Shown: in pieces, positions 20,245 through 27,877 of the stretch
How the letters are laid out: the number at the start of each line of letters is the position of its first letter
Position numbering within the stretch: the stretch's first letter is position 1
Source: an uncultured Selenomonas sp.
GTDB lineage: Bacteria > Bacillota > Negativicutes > Selenomonadales > Selenomonadaceae
NCBI GenBank assembly: GCA_902780535.1
Contig: CACZFT010000026.1
Span: 1 to 32,678 of the forward strand
Direction of reading: 5' to 3'
Length of the DNA stretch: 32,678 nt
Notes under the pieces: model-generated
Told to the model about the DNA's origin: nothing
What the model saw: only the letters and a program-made list of their open reading frames with translations
Databases searched by the model: none
Program-made: the position numbers and the translations under genes

Positions 20245-22880
20245 CTCCTGGCTGTGATGTAGCCGGAGTTGTAGCTGTTGCGGATGTAGTTCGTCGTGCG
20301 CGCGACCGTCTTGCCGTTCGCCGTGGTGTCCGTCGTCGTTCCCGTCGCCTTGCCTGCGAGGCCGCCGACGTTCGTCTTACCCACGATGTAGCCTTGGTTG
20401 TGCGAGTTGTCATACATGCGCGCGTCATTCATCGAGCCCACGATGCCGCCGACATTCTCGATGCCCTTGACGTTGACTTCCGTTCCCGTCTCTTTGTCAA
20501 AGAGCTCGTTGACGGAACGGAAATCCTGCGTCGCGCGCGTCGTGCGCTTGCGGTTCGTGATGCCGCTCATGGACGTGCCCTCGCCCGCTTCGCCTGCGAG
20601 CGTGCCGACATTGTTGCGTCCCTCGACCTTCGCATCGACAAATGTCGTGCTCCCGAAGTAGCCGCCCGTCCGCACTTCTTCCTTCGTGTCCTCCGCAGGC
20701 TTCGTATCATCGCCCGTCGTTGCGCCAGTGTCGGTCTTCGTGCCGTCGCCCGTCGCTGCACCCGTGTCGGTCTTTGTGCCGTCACCGGTCATCGCCCCGT
20801 CATCTGCCGTCTTTGTCGTCACGTTCTGCTGCGTGCGCGCAAAGAGGCCGACGTAGTCCTCATCCGGGCGGTTGATCGTGAAGTCGTAGATGCCATAGCC
20901 CATGAGACCATTGCCCGTGAAGCTGCCCTTGAACGGGTGCTTCTCCGTGCCGATGGGGTTGAATCCCTTGCCGCCATTCCACTCCGACATCTTGTACGTG
21001 TTAATCGTTTCAAACGTCGGATTCTTGGCGCTCTTGTCGCCGATGACCTTGTATTGGTTGTTGTAAAGCGTCTGGCCGAGCGCATAGCTGCCCGTGAGGT
21101 TGCCGTAATACCCGTCGCCGTCCGCCTTGATGGCATAGGCTTCCTCGTCATTGACCTCTTTCGTGTCCTGGATGGCCTGCAGCTGGTACGGGTCATTGAT
21201 GAGCATGGCGAAGTTCGTATTGTGATTGCCGCGCAGAGTGCTTTTCGGCGTCTTGCCATCGGCTTCCACTTCCAGCATTCCATTCACGTTGTACGTCTGC
21301 GGCACGTTCACGTTGACATGGGACGCCATGCCCGCGGCTTCTGCGCCGCCCTTCTTGTAGTCTTTCTGCGTGAAGGTCTTCTGGCCGGCGTCCGTGATGC
21401 CGATGCTCGCAAGATCGGTGCCGTTGACACCTTTGTCCGTGATGTCAGCATCAAAGAAGATCGAGACGCCATTCGCCGTCATCGGCGTCGCGTTGTTCAG
21501 ATAGACTTTGGCTGTCTTGTACTTGCCATCAGGCGTCGCTTCGCCCACGGGGATTTCTTCCGTCGACGAGCGCTTGCTCGCGATGTTGTAGCGCTGGATG
21601 GCTCCCGTGTCCGTGACGCCGCCCGCTTTGAGGAGGTCTTCGTCATAAGCCGCCACGTCATCGGCGTTCGCATCGGCGCGCAGGACAATGGAGCCCTCGC
21701 GCGTCTCCGAGCTGCTGCTGCCCGTCGTATAGCCTTCCTTGCCCGCCGTGCCGCCCGACGAAGAGACGTTCGTCAGACGGTTCGCCGACAGGACGGCGCT
21801 CTTGCCGATCGCGATGTCGCCATTTGCGACGATCTTGATCGTGTTCGTGCCCGCCGAGATGCCCGGCGTCACTTCGATATCCGTCCCGAGTTTGAGCCCG
21901 AGGCTGTTGAGCGCCGAACTATCGAGGATGCCCTTGATTTCCTTGCCGAGCGGCGTCAGCGCGTCGTCGAGCTCATTCTGCGCCAGCGTCGCGACGCTGA
22001 GCTTGCCGTCGACGATGATGCCGGCGTTCTTCGCATTGGCAGCACTATCGGCCGTCTGATCGAAAATGAGCTCGCCGTTGTTCATGAAGCGGTCATGGTC
22101 GAGCGCATTCGTCGACGCGACGATGCCGGCCGCATTGACCTCCGAGCCCTCGGCGAAGATGATGCCGTTCGGATTCGTCAGGAGGAACGTGCCGACGGAG
22201 TTGATCTTGCCCGCGATGGTCGAGAGCTCCGTGCCCGTGACCTCGTTCAGCGTCATGGCGGCTGGATTCAGCGCGCCGTCCTTCGTCTGGATGAAATTCA
22301 CCGTCGAATTGCTGCCGACATTGAACGAGCCCCAGTCGATGATGGCGCGGTCGCTTGTCTGCGTGATCGTCATCATGTTCGCGCCGCGCATGTCCTTGAC
22401 GTCATACTTTACCGTGGCCTTGCTGCTGTCATAGACGGGCTCAGACTCTTTTTCGAAAGGATCTGACGTATGAAGAACCGTCCCGTCTGGTGCCAGTGTC
22501 TCCATGACCATCGTCGTGACCGTCTTCGTGCCGGGCGTCGTTGTCGTCTTCGTGACCTGCGAGAGGATGGCGCTGATGAAGGCATCGCCGCGGACAACGC
22601 TGCCGTCGAGCGGCATATTGTTCTTCACGTAGTCGAGCAGGCTCTTCCCATAGTCCCCGCTCGTCGCCTGCTTCAGGAGCGTCGCATTGTCATCGGTAAC
22701 GACTTGCGGATCAACGTCCACCGTCTTCTCTGAAATCACCCGCTCCCGCGTCGTCGTCTCCTGCGGCGTCGGGACGACATCTTCCGCCGACACGTATCCC
22801 ATGCCGCCCAGGCCGATGGACGCCGCCATCAGGCCGAGCAGAATCTGTCTCGTCAAAATCCTTTTTTCCCTTGCGCTCAT
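20241..22880 (-). CDS. TpsA-type filamentous haemagglutinin-like adhesin, N-terminal part (frameshifted)
   Basis: This is the secreted partner of a two-partner secretion system. It has an N-terminal signal region (QILLGLMAASIGLGGMGYVSA, split here as residues 12-32) with a basic start. It then has a TPS domain (about 165-300) with SDRAIIDWGSFNVGS (176-190) and the hallmark NPNG at 236-239 followed by AEGSEVNAAGIVAST. Residues 600-879 begin the GLUG repeats. AGGAGG lies six bases before the ATG, and the gene follows the tpsB stop by 18 bases. It stops after NSYNSGYITARR while homology continues in another frame at 20244; restoring one C (GCC CAG GAG ATG) would give a single protein of about 2930 residues. 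Confidence 0.9.
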   Translation of the reverse strand: MSAREKRILTRQILLGLMAASIGLGGMGYVSAEDVVPTPQETTTRERVISEKTVDVDPQVVTDDNATLLKQATSGDYGKSLLDYVKNNMPLDGSVVRGDAFISAILSQVTKTTTTPGTKTVTTMVMETLAPDGTVLHTSDPFEKESEPVYDSSKATVKYDVKDMRGANMMTITQTSDRAIIDWGSFNVGSNSTVNFIQTKDGALNPAAMTLNEVTGTELSTIAGKINSVGTFLLTNPNGIIFAEGSEVNAAGIVASTNALDHDRFMNNGELIFDQTADSAANAKNAGIIVDGKLSVATLAQNELDDALTPLGKEIKGILDSSALNSLGLKLGTDIEVTPGISAGTNTIKIVANGDIAIGKSAVLSANRLTNVSSSGGTAGKEGYTTGSSSSETREGSIVLRADANADDVAAYDEDLLKAGGVTDTGAIQRYNIASKRSSTEEIPVGEATPDGKYKTAKVYLNNATPMTANGVSIFFDADITDKGVNGTDLASIGITDAGQKTFTQKDYKKGGAEAAGMASHVNVNVPQTYNVNGMLEVEADGKTPKSTLRGNHNTNFAMLINDPYQLQAIQDTKEVNDEEAYAIKADGDGYYGNLTGSYALGQTLYNNQYKVIGDKSAKNPTFETINTYKMSEWNGGKGFNPIGTEKHPFKGSFTGNGLMGYGIYDFTINRPDEDYVGLFARTQQNVTTKTADDGAMTGDGTKTDTGAATGDGTKTDTGATTGDDTKPAEDTKEEVRTGGYFGSTTFVDAKVEGRNNVGTLAGEAGEGTSMSGITNRKRTTRATQDFRSVNELFDKETGTEVNVKGIENVGGIVGSMNDARMYDNSHNQGYIVGKTNVGGLAGKATGTTTDTTANGKTVARTTNYIRNSYNSGYITARR
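20700..20789 (-). repeat. 36-bp tandem repeat in adhesin
   Basis: About two and a half units encode TGDGTKTDTGAA, a hydrophilic spacer between the beta-helical region and the next GLUG repeats. The units are nearly identical at DNA level (20789-20754, 20753-20718, then a partial). Confidence 0.8.
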
Positions 22881-22898
22881 GAGAACCTCCTTTTCTCA

Positions 22899-24587
22899 TC
22901 AGAAATACTGCACGAACTGGAACCACCACATGCCGTGCATGTCCTCGCCCGCAGATGCGGAATAGGCGTCCGACAGCGGATACGCCCAATCGAGGCGGGC
23001 GTAGCTGTGGCCGGGGTTGCGGTAGGCGAGGCCGAGGCCTGCGCCCGCGAGCGTGCGGCGGTTGTCATACGGGCCGTTGTACGACTGGCGGTACTGCACC
23101 CAGCCGATATCATAAAATGGAATGATTTCAAAGCGCGTCTTTGGCACCTGAAAACTCAGATCGATGCTGCCGAGGACGCCATGGTCGCCGCCCGCTTCCG
23201 ACTGTGGGAATGCGCGGACGGCATTGTGGCCGCCGACATAGAGCTTTTCGCTGGAATCGAGGTTGTCCCAGGCGTACTGCGCCGACAGCTGCGCCGTCAG
23301 CGTCACCGCGGGACTGATGCGCCAGTAGTCGTAGGCGTCAAGCTCCGTCTTCTGGTAGCTGCCGGCCGTGTCGGCATACTGCCAGCGCGTGATCTCGTTT
23401 TCCATCTTCATGCCACCGACCGTATGCGTGAGCTTCATCGTTGCCGCCTGCGTCGATGAGCGCCACAGCCCTTCGAATCCCACGCGCAGCGCACGGTTCT
23501 TCTTTTCCGCATCGTAGCCGATGAGATGGATGTAGTCGCTGAGGTTCGACTCGCCATACTCGAGGCGCAACCACGTATTGTTGTTCAGCGTGCGCTTCAT
23601 CGGCGTGCGCGTGTAGATGCGCCAGCCATGCGACAGGCCGTCCATCTCGAATTTCCGGTACTGCTTGCCGAGGACGTAGTCCGTCTGGTAGCCCTCGATG
23701 CCGAGGAACATGCCGCCATTGCCGACCGGGAACTCGTAACTGACATCATAGCTGCGAATGTCGTCCGTATGGCTGCGCAGCGCGCCGATCGCGAGCTTGT
23801 CGCCGATATGGGCGAGATTGTTCCGATAATAATAGCCGCCGAGGCGCCAGCGCCCCGTGTAGCGGCTGCCGAAGTTGTCGATATACGCCGCGCCGCCCTC
23901 TTTCTCCGTCGTCTCGAGGCGGAACAGGATGTCGGCCGTGCCCGTCGTCCGCCCCGGCGAAAGATAGGCATGCGCCTTGACGCCCGGGAGGTCGTTCAGG
24001 ATCAGGAGCTCGCGGTCGAGCGGCCCGCGCAGGATCTTCTTGCCCGGCCGCGCTGCCGGCAGAAAGCTCACGGCGCGCGACGTCACGAGCTCCGACGTAT
24101 TCTCGAATGCCGCGCGGTCATAATGGCCGATGAGGATCTGCATCGTGACGTTGCCGTCGACGATCTCCTGCTCGGGGAGGATGGCGATCGCGGACATATA
24201 GCCGGCCGTGTGCAGGTAGTTCGTCACCTGCGCCGCGACTTTCCAGAGGTCATGGATCGTCATCTCATCCTGCAAAAGCGGTGCGGCGAACGATTGCAGA
24301 TCCTTTTCGTCCACCGTCTCCTCGAGCCCGGTGAAATGCAGCGCTTTCACGGCGATGCGGACATCGCTGCCCTGCATCTCCGGGAGGTTCATCTCCACAG
24401 AGACGTTGGCGTCGTCCTTCTTCGGCACCCAGCCGCGCTGCTGATCGACGCCAGCCGCCACGCCGCCCGCCGTCAGCCCCGGCGGAGGCATCTCCGGCCC
24501 CGCCTCGGGCGCCGCTGCCGCCGGGAGCGGCGAAAGAGCAGCCGCGAGACCAGCGGCCACGGCAATCGATGGTTTCCAAGAATCCAT
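22899..24587 (-). CDS. TpsB outer-membrane transporter (ShlB/FhaC family)
   Basis: TpsB proteins form a 16-strand outer-membrane barrel that exports their TpsA partner. The 562-residue protein has a signal peptide (SIAVAAGLAAALSPLPAAAA) and one clear POTRA domain at about 77-156 (VKALHFTGLEE to MQILIGHYD). A barrel follows, with LYVGGHNAVRAFP near residue 455 in place of the usual VRGY/F tetrad (Gly to Ala), and a C-terminal aromatic residue (QFVQYF) as in other barrels. The family normally has two POTRA domains; the second is probably the divergent 160-240 segment. AGGA lies nine bases before the ATG. It directly precedes the adhesin, so the pair is a complete TPS operon apart from the adhesin frameshift. 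Confidence 0.93.
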   Translation of the reverse strand: MDSWKPSIAVAAGLAAALSPLPAAAAPEAGPEMPPPGLTAGGVAAGVDQQRGWVPKKDDANVSVEMNLPEMQGSDVRIAVKALHFTGLEETVDEKDLQSFAAPLLQDEMTIHDLWKVAAQVTNYLHTAGYMSAIAILPEQEIVDGNVTMQILIGHYDRAAFENTSELVTSRAVSFLPAARPGKKILRGPLDRELLILNDLPGVKAHAYLSPGRTTGTADILFRLETTEKEGGAAYIDNFGSRYTGRWRLGGYYYRNNLAHIGDKLAIGALRSHTDDIRSYDVSYEFPVGNGGMFLGIEGYQTDYVLGKQYRKFEMDGLSHGWRIYTRTPMKRTLNNNTWLRLEYGESNLSDYIHLIGYDAEKKNRALRVGFEGLWRSSTQAATMKLTHTVGGMKMENEITRWQYADTAGSYQKTELDAYDYWRISPAVTLTAQLSAQYAWDNLDSSEKLYVGGHNAVRAFPQSEAGGDHGVLGSIDLSFQVPKTRFEIIPFYDIGWVQYRQSYNGPYDNRRTLAGAGLGLAYRNPGHSYARLDWAYPLSDAYSASAGEDMHGMWWFQFVQYF

Positions 24588-24664
24588 TCCGAATCATCCT
24601 ATCTAATTTTCATTTTATTTTCGTATACAGTTCGGCGCGAATCGTCTGATAATTAAATACAATA

Positions 24665-24680
24665 CGTGATATTTATCACA
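24665..24680. promoter_or_regulatory. Crp/Fnr-type palindrome between tpsB and ygbA
   Basis: CGTGATATTTATCACA reads on the other strand as TGTGA-N6-TCACG, nine of ten matches to the Crp consensus, and contains the exact palindrome GTGATA-TT-TATCAC. It lies 78 bases upstream of tpsB and about 220 before ygbA. The rest of this 314-base gap is AT-rich, unlike the coding DNA; a TATAAT (24723-24728, - strand) without a good -35 is also present. Confidence 0.5.
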
Positions 24681-24811
24681 TATTAAGTCGCACGCCATCA
24701 TTCAAGTGCGGAAAGTAGGATAATTATACGCCGTCTCCCTTAAATCTCCCATAAAAACTATCGTTCAATAAAAGTTATCCGCAACCTTTTTCTGCCAGCG
24801 TTTCCGATCGC

Positions 24812-24840
24812 TTGCAATTCCAACGGAAAACACGTAAAAT
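24812..24840 (+). promoter_or_regulatory. ygbA promoter
   Basis: TTGCAA (24812-24817) and TAAAAT (24835-24840) are separated by 17 bases, 61 bases upstream of the ygbA ATG. Confidence 0.65.
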
Positions 24841-24901
24841 AATAGTAGCGTGCCATTCGCACGCGAACGCATTTATCAAAACATCAAAGGGTGATTTTTT
24901 C

Positions 24902-25372
24902 ATGAGCATCTTATCGAGATTCCTGCCGAAGAAGAAGCCGGTAGAGATCAAGAACAATATGCCGAAGGAGAAGGCGAACATCAAGAAGACATTCGGCGTC
25001 TACTGCCACAGCCATCACGGCACGTCCGGCGAAAAGCTCTGCCCGAAGTGCACGGCGCTGCTCGCGACCGTCATGACGCGCATGAACCGCATGAACCGCT
25101 GCCGCTACGGCATCACGAAGCCGATCTGCGACAAGTGCGAATTCGCCGGCCAGTGCTTCGGCGAGCGCCAGGCGCGCGAATTCCTGACGATCATGAACAC
25201 GGGCAGCCGCAAGATGTACCTCAAGCATCCGGTCATGGCCGTCAAGCATAAGCTCGCGAGCATGGGCGTCGACTACGCGCGCTACGAGCAGCAGAAGAAG
25301 CTCGACGACAAGATCAAGGCGAAGGAGAAAGCCTCGAAGGAACGCGCGAAGGGCCGCAAGGAAAAGAAATGA
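24902..25372 (+). CDS. ygbA: YgbA family (nitrous oxide-stimulated promoter) protein
   Basis: In enterobacteria YgbA belongs to the NsrR regulon and is linked to nitrosative stress; its biochemical role is poorly known. The match is clear across residues 30-120: YCHSHHGT (34-41), LCPKC (46-50), CRYGITKPICDKC (67-79), C85, then the GSRKMYLKHPVMAVKH segment, which parallels the family's GPRMLWRHP region. The cysteines and histidines suggest a metal or cluster site. The protein has 156 residues, longer than the E. coli form, owing to a lysine-rich C-terminal tail. I start at ATG 24902 with AGGGTGA upstream; a frame open to 24812 would start upstream of the likely transcription start. A strong terminator follows at once. 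Confidence 0.88.
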   Translation: MSILSRFLPKKKPVEIKNNMPKEKANIKKTFGVYCHSHHGTSGEKLCPKCTALLATVMTRMNRMNRCRYGITKPICDKCEFAGQCFGERQAREFLTIMNTGSRKMYLKHPVMAVKHKLASMGVDYARYEQQKKLDDKIKAKEKASKERAKGRKEKK

Positions 25373-25374
25373 AG

Positions 25375-25400
25375 AAAGCCTCCCGCGAGGGAGGCTTTTT
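25375..25400 (+). terminator. ygbA terminator
   Basis: AAAGCCTCCC (25375-25384) pairs with GGGAGGCTTT (25389-25398) around GCGA and continues into TT, two bases after the ygbA stop. Confidence 0.92.
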
Positions 25401-25420
25401 CTTGCTCATTCACTTTTCGT

Positions 25421-25908
25421 TCACTTTTTCAGAAACCGCTGCACGGCCGGCCAGACGATGAGCGCCGCGACGGTATTGACCGCGCCCTCCATCAGAAGGC
25501 CCGGTGTCGAGGCGAGACCGGCAGCCACGCTCGCATAAAGCGCAGCGCCGAACACCGTATAAGCCGCCGCCATCCAGACGGAGGAAAGGACGAACGCACC
25601 CAGCACGCGCAGACGGCCGGCATTGCCGCGCCCGGCGATGCGCCAGACGATGTCCGCCATGAAGAATTTGATGACGAGCGTCGGCACGGCCCAGAGCAGG
25701 AAGCCGCCGAGCACATCGGAGAGCGCCGAGCCGAGGCACGCAGCAATCAGCGCCTCGCGCCGCCCGATGGAAAGCGCCAGCAGGAAGATGACGGCGTCGC
25801 CGAGATGCGCGTAGCCGAGCGGAATCGGGATGCGCGGCACGGCTCGCGCGCTGTGAAGGCGGGGCGCTGCTGCGCTCCTGCCGCGGCCGTAGATGTCGTA
25901 GAAATCAT
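25421..25908 (-). pseudogene. ECF transporter S component, frame broken near N-terminus
   Basis: The body is a substrate-binding S component of an energy-coupling factor transporter: IPLGYAHLGDAVIFLLALSIG, then GSALSDVLGGFLLWAVPTLVIKFFMA and further membrane segments to the end at 25421. The best start is ATG 25908, with AAAAGGAGG (25916-25924) seven bases upstream and a promoter whose start site falls near 25925. It reads MISTTSTAAAGAQQRPAFTA, but this is not in the frame of the body. One missing base near codon 20-25 would join them. The body frame runs upstream to an ATG at 25936 that lies before the predicted transcript start. The first membrane helix expected in the family is not visible, so more than one base may be lost. 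Substrate unknown. Confidence 0.7.
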
Positions 25909-25931
25909 GAGAATGCCTCCTTTTGCGCCTC

Positions 25932-25960
25932 ATTCTAGCGCAAAGGGGGGCTCCATGAAA
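25932..25960 (-). promoter_or_regulatory. Promoter of ECF S component
   Basis: On the - strand TTTCAT (25955-25960) and TAGAAT (25932-25937) are 17 bases apart, eight bases upstream of the AAAAGGAGG site. This geometry supports the start at 25908. Confidence 0.55.
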
Positions 25961-25980
25961 TATCCAGTTTGCAAAAATCA

Positions 25981-26030
25981 TGCATGCCAGCCATGCCAGA
26001 TTTTCACAATCAACTGGCAGCTGGCATGCA
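25981..26030. promoter_or_regulatory. Nested palindrome with four TGCCAG half-sites
   Basis: TGCATGCCAG (25981-25990) and CTGGCATGCA (26021-26030) are a perfect 10-bp inverted repeat; inside, TGCCAG (25994-25999) and CTGGCA (26014-26019) form another. The DNA thus holds two TGCCAG on each strand, just upstream of the ATG at 26054. It could be an operator or an RNA hairpin near the ribosome-binding site. Confidence 0.6.
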
Positions 26031-26053
26031 AGCGAAAGAAAGGAACACATCGT

Positions 26054-26452
26054 ATGAACTACATTGTCACAAAACTCGTCACAGAAGGCGATTCGCAGGA
26101 ATTCTCCATCCTCGGCCTCACGCAGGACGAGGGCCGCGCCGCGGAGATCGCGGCGGCCGCCTACAAGGAATACAACACGAATGCCTCGTTCCAGAATGTC
26201 GAAGTCATCACGGAATGGCTGCGCACGCGCAAGAAGCACTCGTTCCGCAAGGACAAGAGCCACCGCCTCCAGCTCGCGATCACGCCGCTCGAAGGCGAAA
26301 CGCCAGAGGGCGGCAGCATCCTCGTCTACTCCGCTTCGCAGGAGCAGGATGAGCTCATGCGCAAGATGAGTCAGGCGCTGTTCGAAGGGACGAATGCGGC
26401 GCGGAGGAATACGGACGGGACGACGGTGTCATGCCCGTTGGAACAAGAATAA
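26054..26452 (+). CDS. Hypothetical protein, 132 residues
   Basis: I do not recognise this protein. It starts MNYIVTKLVTEGDSQEFSIL and looks soluble and mixed alpha/beta, with a basic stretch RTRKKHSFRKDKSHR around residues 57-71. It has no signal peptide or membrane segment. The ATG at 26054 has AAAGGA ten bases upstream. The frame is open upstream, and an alternative ATG at 25955 has AAAGGGGGG before it, which would add a 33-residue cysteine-rich segment spanning the palindrome; I prefer the shorter form because the palindrome looks regulatory. It is divergent from the ECF S gene. The last 15 residues (RNTDGTTVSCPLEQE) are low in conservation signals. Confidence 0.65.
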   Translation: MNYIVTKLVTEGDSQEFSILGLTQDEGRAAEIAAAAYKEYNTNASFQNVEVITEWLRTRKKHSFRKDKSHRLQLAITPLEGETPEGGSILVYSASQEQDELMRKMSQALFEGTNAARRNTDGTTVSCPLEQE

Positions 26453-26502
26453 CGATGTCGCACCCGCGGAAGATACTTCCTGCGATTTCATTGACGTACA
26501 AG

Positions 26503-26552
26503 GGCCCCCCGCCGCTCACGCGGCCCGTCCCCCCTCTAGAGGGGGGCTCAAC
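26503..26552 (-). repeat. Palindromic repeat R6
   Basis: CCCCCCGCCGCTCACGCGGC followed by CCGTCCCCCCTC, TA and GAGGGGGG. It is almost identical to R4 and R8 in the GCTCACGCGGCCCGTCCCCCCTC block and lies between the hypothetical gene and the tRNA terminator. Confidence 0.88.
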
Positions 26553-26556
26553 ATAA

Positions 26557-26587
26557 AGAGACCGTTGCAAATCTTGCAACGGTCTCT
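26557..26587 (-). terminator. tRNA operon terminator
   Basis: AGAGACCGTTGCAA (26557-26570) pairs perfectly with TTGCAACGGTCTCT (26574-26587) around ATC; on the - strand it ends in TTT, 10 bases after the last tRNA. It may also end the convergent hypothetical gene. Confidence 0.8.
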
Positions 26588-26597
26588 ATTCTTTCAG

Positions 26598-26683
26598 TGG
26601 TGGGCAGGGATGGATTCGAACCATCGTAATCCGAAGATGACAGATTTACAGTCTGTTCCCTTTAACCACTCGGGCACCTACCC
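26598..26683 (-). tRNA. tRNA-Tyr (GTA)
   Basis: Acceptor GGGTAGG pairs with CCTGCCC; anticodon loop CTGTAAA gives GTA; a long variable arm and T-arm GATGGTTCGAATCCATC follow; CCA is encoded. It is the last gene of the tRNA operon. Confidence 0.96.
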
Positions 26684-26689
26684 ACAATA

Positions 26690-26767
26690 TGGTGACCCAG
26701 GGGGGATTCGAACCCTCGACCCTTTGATTCGTAGTCAAATACTCTAATCCAGCTGAGCTACTGGGCC
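26690..26767 (-). tRNA. tRNA-Arg (ACG)
   Basis: Acceptor GGCCCAG pairs with CTGGGTC (one wobble); anticodon loop CTACGAA gives ACG, read as ICG after deamination; T-loop GGTTCGAATCC; CCA encoded. Confidence 0.96.
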
Positions 26768-26789
26768 ATATTGTAAAATATATATTTTT

Positions 26790-26881
26790 GAAGCACCAAC
26801 TGACTCGGTCAGAGGAAGCTATTTGCCTATCGGCAAATGGCTAAAATATCTGTAAGCGCTGAAGCGCTAACAGCTATTTTA
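26790..26881. repeat. Degenerate repeat R7 and palindromes inside tRNA operon
   Basis: Three inverted repeats fill this spacer: CTGAC/GTCAG (26800-26812) within GCACCAACTGACTCGGTCAGAG-like remnants of the local repeat; ATTTGCC/GGCAAAT (26821-26838); and a 19-bp arm pair with two mismatches (26842-26860 and 26863-26881) whose hearts are AGCGCT-GA-AGCGCT. They may direct processing of the tRNA transcript. No T-run terminator is present. Confidence 0.6.
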
Positions 26882-26958
26882 TGGTGGGCCCACTTGGACT
26901 CGAACCAAGGACCGACCGGTTATGAGCCGGATGCTCTAACCAACTGAGCTATAGGCCC
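26882..26958 (-). tRNA. tRNA with CAT anticodon (Met, or Ile2)
   Basis: Acceptor GGGCCTA; anticodon stem-loop CCGGCTCATAACCGG gives CAT; T-loop GGTTCGAGTCC; CCA encoded. It is not an initiator form. The GGCTCATAACC loop is shared by elongator Met and lysidine-modified Ile2 tRNAs of Firmicutes, so identity depends on tilS modification. Confidence 0.93.
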
Positions 26959-26988
26959 AAAACATTCCTATGATGCTTTCAAACAAAA

Positions 26989-27064
<76 letters not shown>

Positions 27065-27068
27065 ATAT

Positions 27069-27144
<76 letters not shown>

Positions 27145-27191
27145 ATCCATCCAGCGCCGAGGCTCACGGCCTCTCGCTGACTGACAAAATA

Positions 27192-27220
27192 CATTATACG
27201 CATCCAGCGCCTCGAAGTCA
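27192..27220 (-). promoter_or_regulatory. tRNA operon promoter
   Basis: On the - strand TTGACT (27215-27220) and TATAAT (27192-27197) are 17 bases apart, about 48 bases before the first tRNA-Gly. Confidence 0.88.
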
Positions 27221-27258
27221 AGCATTTTTTTGCAAAAACGAAAACTTTTTTGGAATAC

Positions 27259-27290
27259 AGAAGCGCCGCATCTTTCGATGCGGCGCTTCT
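27259..27290. terminator. Perfect 14-bp hairpin upstream of tRNA promoter
   Basis: AGAAGCGCCGCATC (27259-27272) pairs with GATGCGGCGCTTCT (27277-27290) around TTTC. It likely ends the transcript of the 76-residue protein gene on the - strand, though no T-run follows directly. Confidence 0.6.
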
Positions 27291-27398
27291 CACGTCTGGA
27301 ACGGTCCTATCATTGCCTTGCACAAGTACGGAGGGAAGGGCGCATATCCACATTCATTTCCAGCTTCCGCTGCCGCCCTTCTGCATGGCTATTCTACA

Positions 27399-27629
27399 TC
27401 ATGCAACTCCCTCAGTCACCTTACCAACAACTTGGCAATCGAGCCACTCAGCTACTGCCTGCTGGTCTGAAGATTTTGCGGTCTTCTGATCACGGCCGAC
27501 CTTGTCATCTGCAGCGGCAAAGCTTTTGAAACTCGAATGACCCATGAGCTTTGCTGCCTTGGTGAACTGCTTCGTGCGGACGGGGACGAATTTCGTTTCC
27601 ATCCACTGGGAATATGTCTTGACTTTCAT
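27399..27629 (-). CDS. Hypothetical protein, 76 residues
   Basis: I do not recognise this protein. It begins MKVKTYSQWMETKFVPVRTK and is basic, soluble and without signal peptide; the last third (KSSDQQAVAEWLDCQVVGK) may be helical. AAGGAG lies ten bases before the ATG at 27629. The frame continues upstream to a GTG at 27719, but those codons look non-coding. Transcription probably starts near 27871 from a near-consensus promoter, leaving a leader of about 240 bases. Its base use is more AT-rich than its neighbours, which hints at acquisition or a short constrained gene. Confidence 0.55.
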   Translation of the reverse strand: MKVKTYSQWMETKFVPVRTKQFTKAAKLMGHSSFKSFAAADDKVGRDQKTAKSSDQQAVAEWLDCQVVGKVTEGVA

Positions 27630-27871
27630 GTTGATTTCGCTCCTTGCTACTTGCTGTTTTTTCGGCCACCCGGTGATGACCCTCCTCAGTCCCTCGTTCC
27701 GGTGTGGTATCGCAAGCACCTTTCTCTTCGTTGCCTGCTTCTTTTCAACTGCAAGTACATCTTGCGATGATCCTCAAGAAATCAAGTACATGATGGAGAT
27801 TTCGAAATAACCTCTTCTAAAACCTTCTACTGATCTGAACCGTCTTCCTTGAGTTCCTTTTCCTTATCTTT
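27630..27871 (-). other. Long untranslated leader or small-RNA region
   Basis: Between the promoter and the 76-residue gene there is no convincing coding sequence. A 24-codon frame (27686-27760) encodes a very basic peptide beginning MYLQLKRSRQRRER with a distant GAGG; CAAGTACAT occurs twice (27752-27760 and 27783-27791). The length and strong promoter make a regulatory leader or a small RNA possible. Confidence 0.35.
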
Positions 27872-27877
27872 GACCTT

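Noticed and set aside
14777-20789. Short regular repeats as a possible CRISPR array
   Set aside because: The repeats are in-frame coding repeats of an adhesin with no unique spacers and no cas genes.
16480-22466. Long + strand frames across the adhesin (up to 783 residues)
   Set aside because: They are antisense to tpsA, rich in Arg/Val/Asp without motifs, and arise from the GC-biased codon use of the real gene.
26394-26747. A + strand frame with WWAGMDSNHRN and GIRTLDPLI peptides
   Set aside because: These peptides are the familiar false products of reading the antisense of tRNA-Tyr and tRNA-Arg genes.
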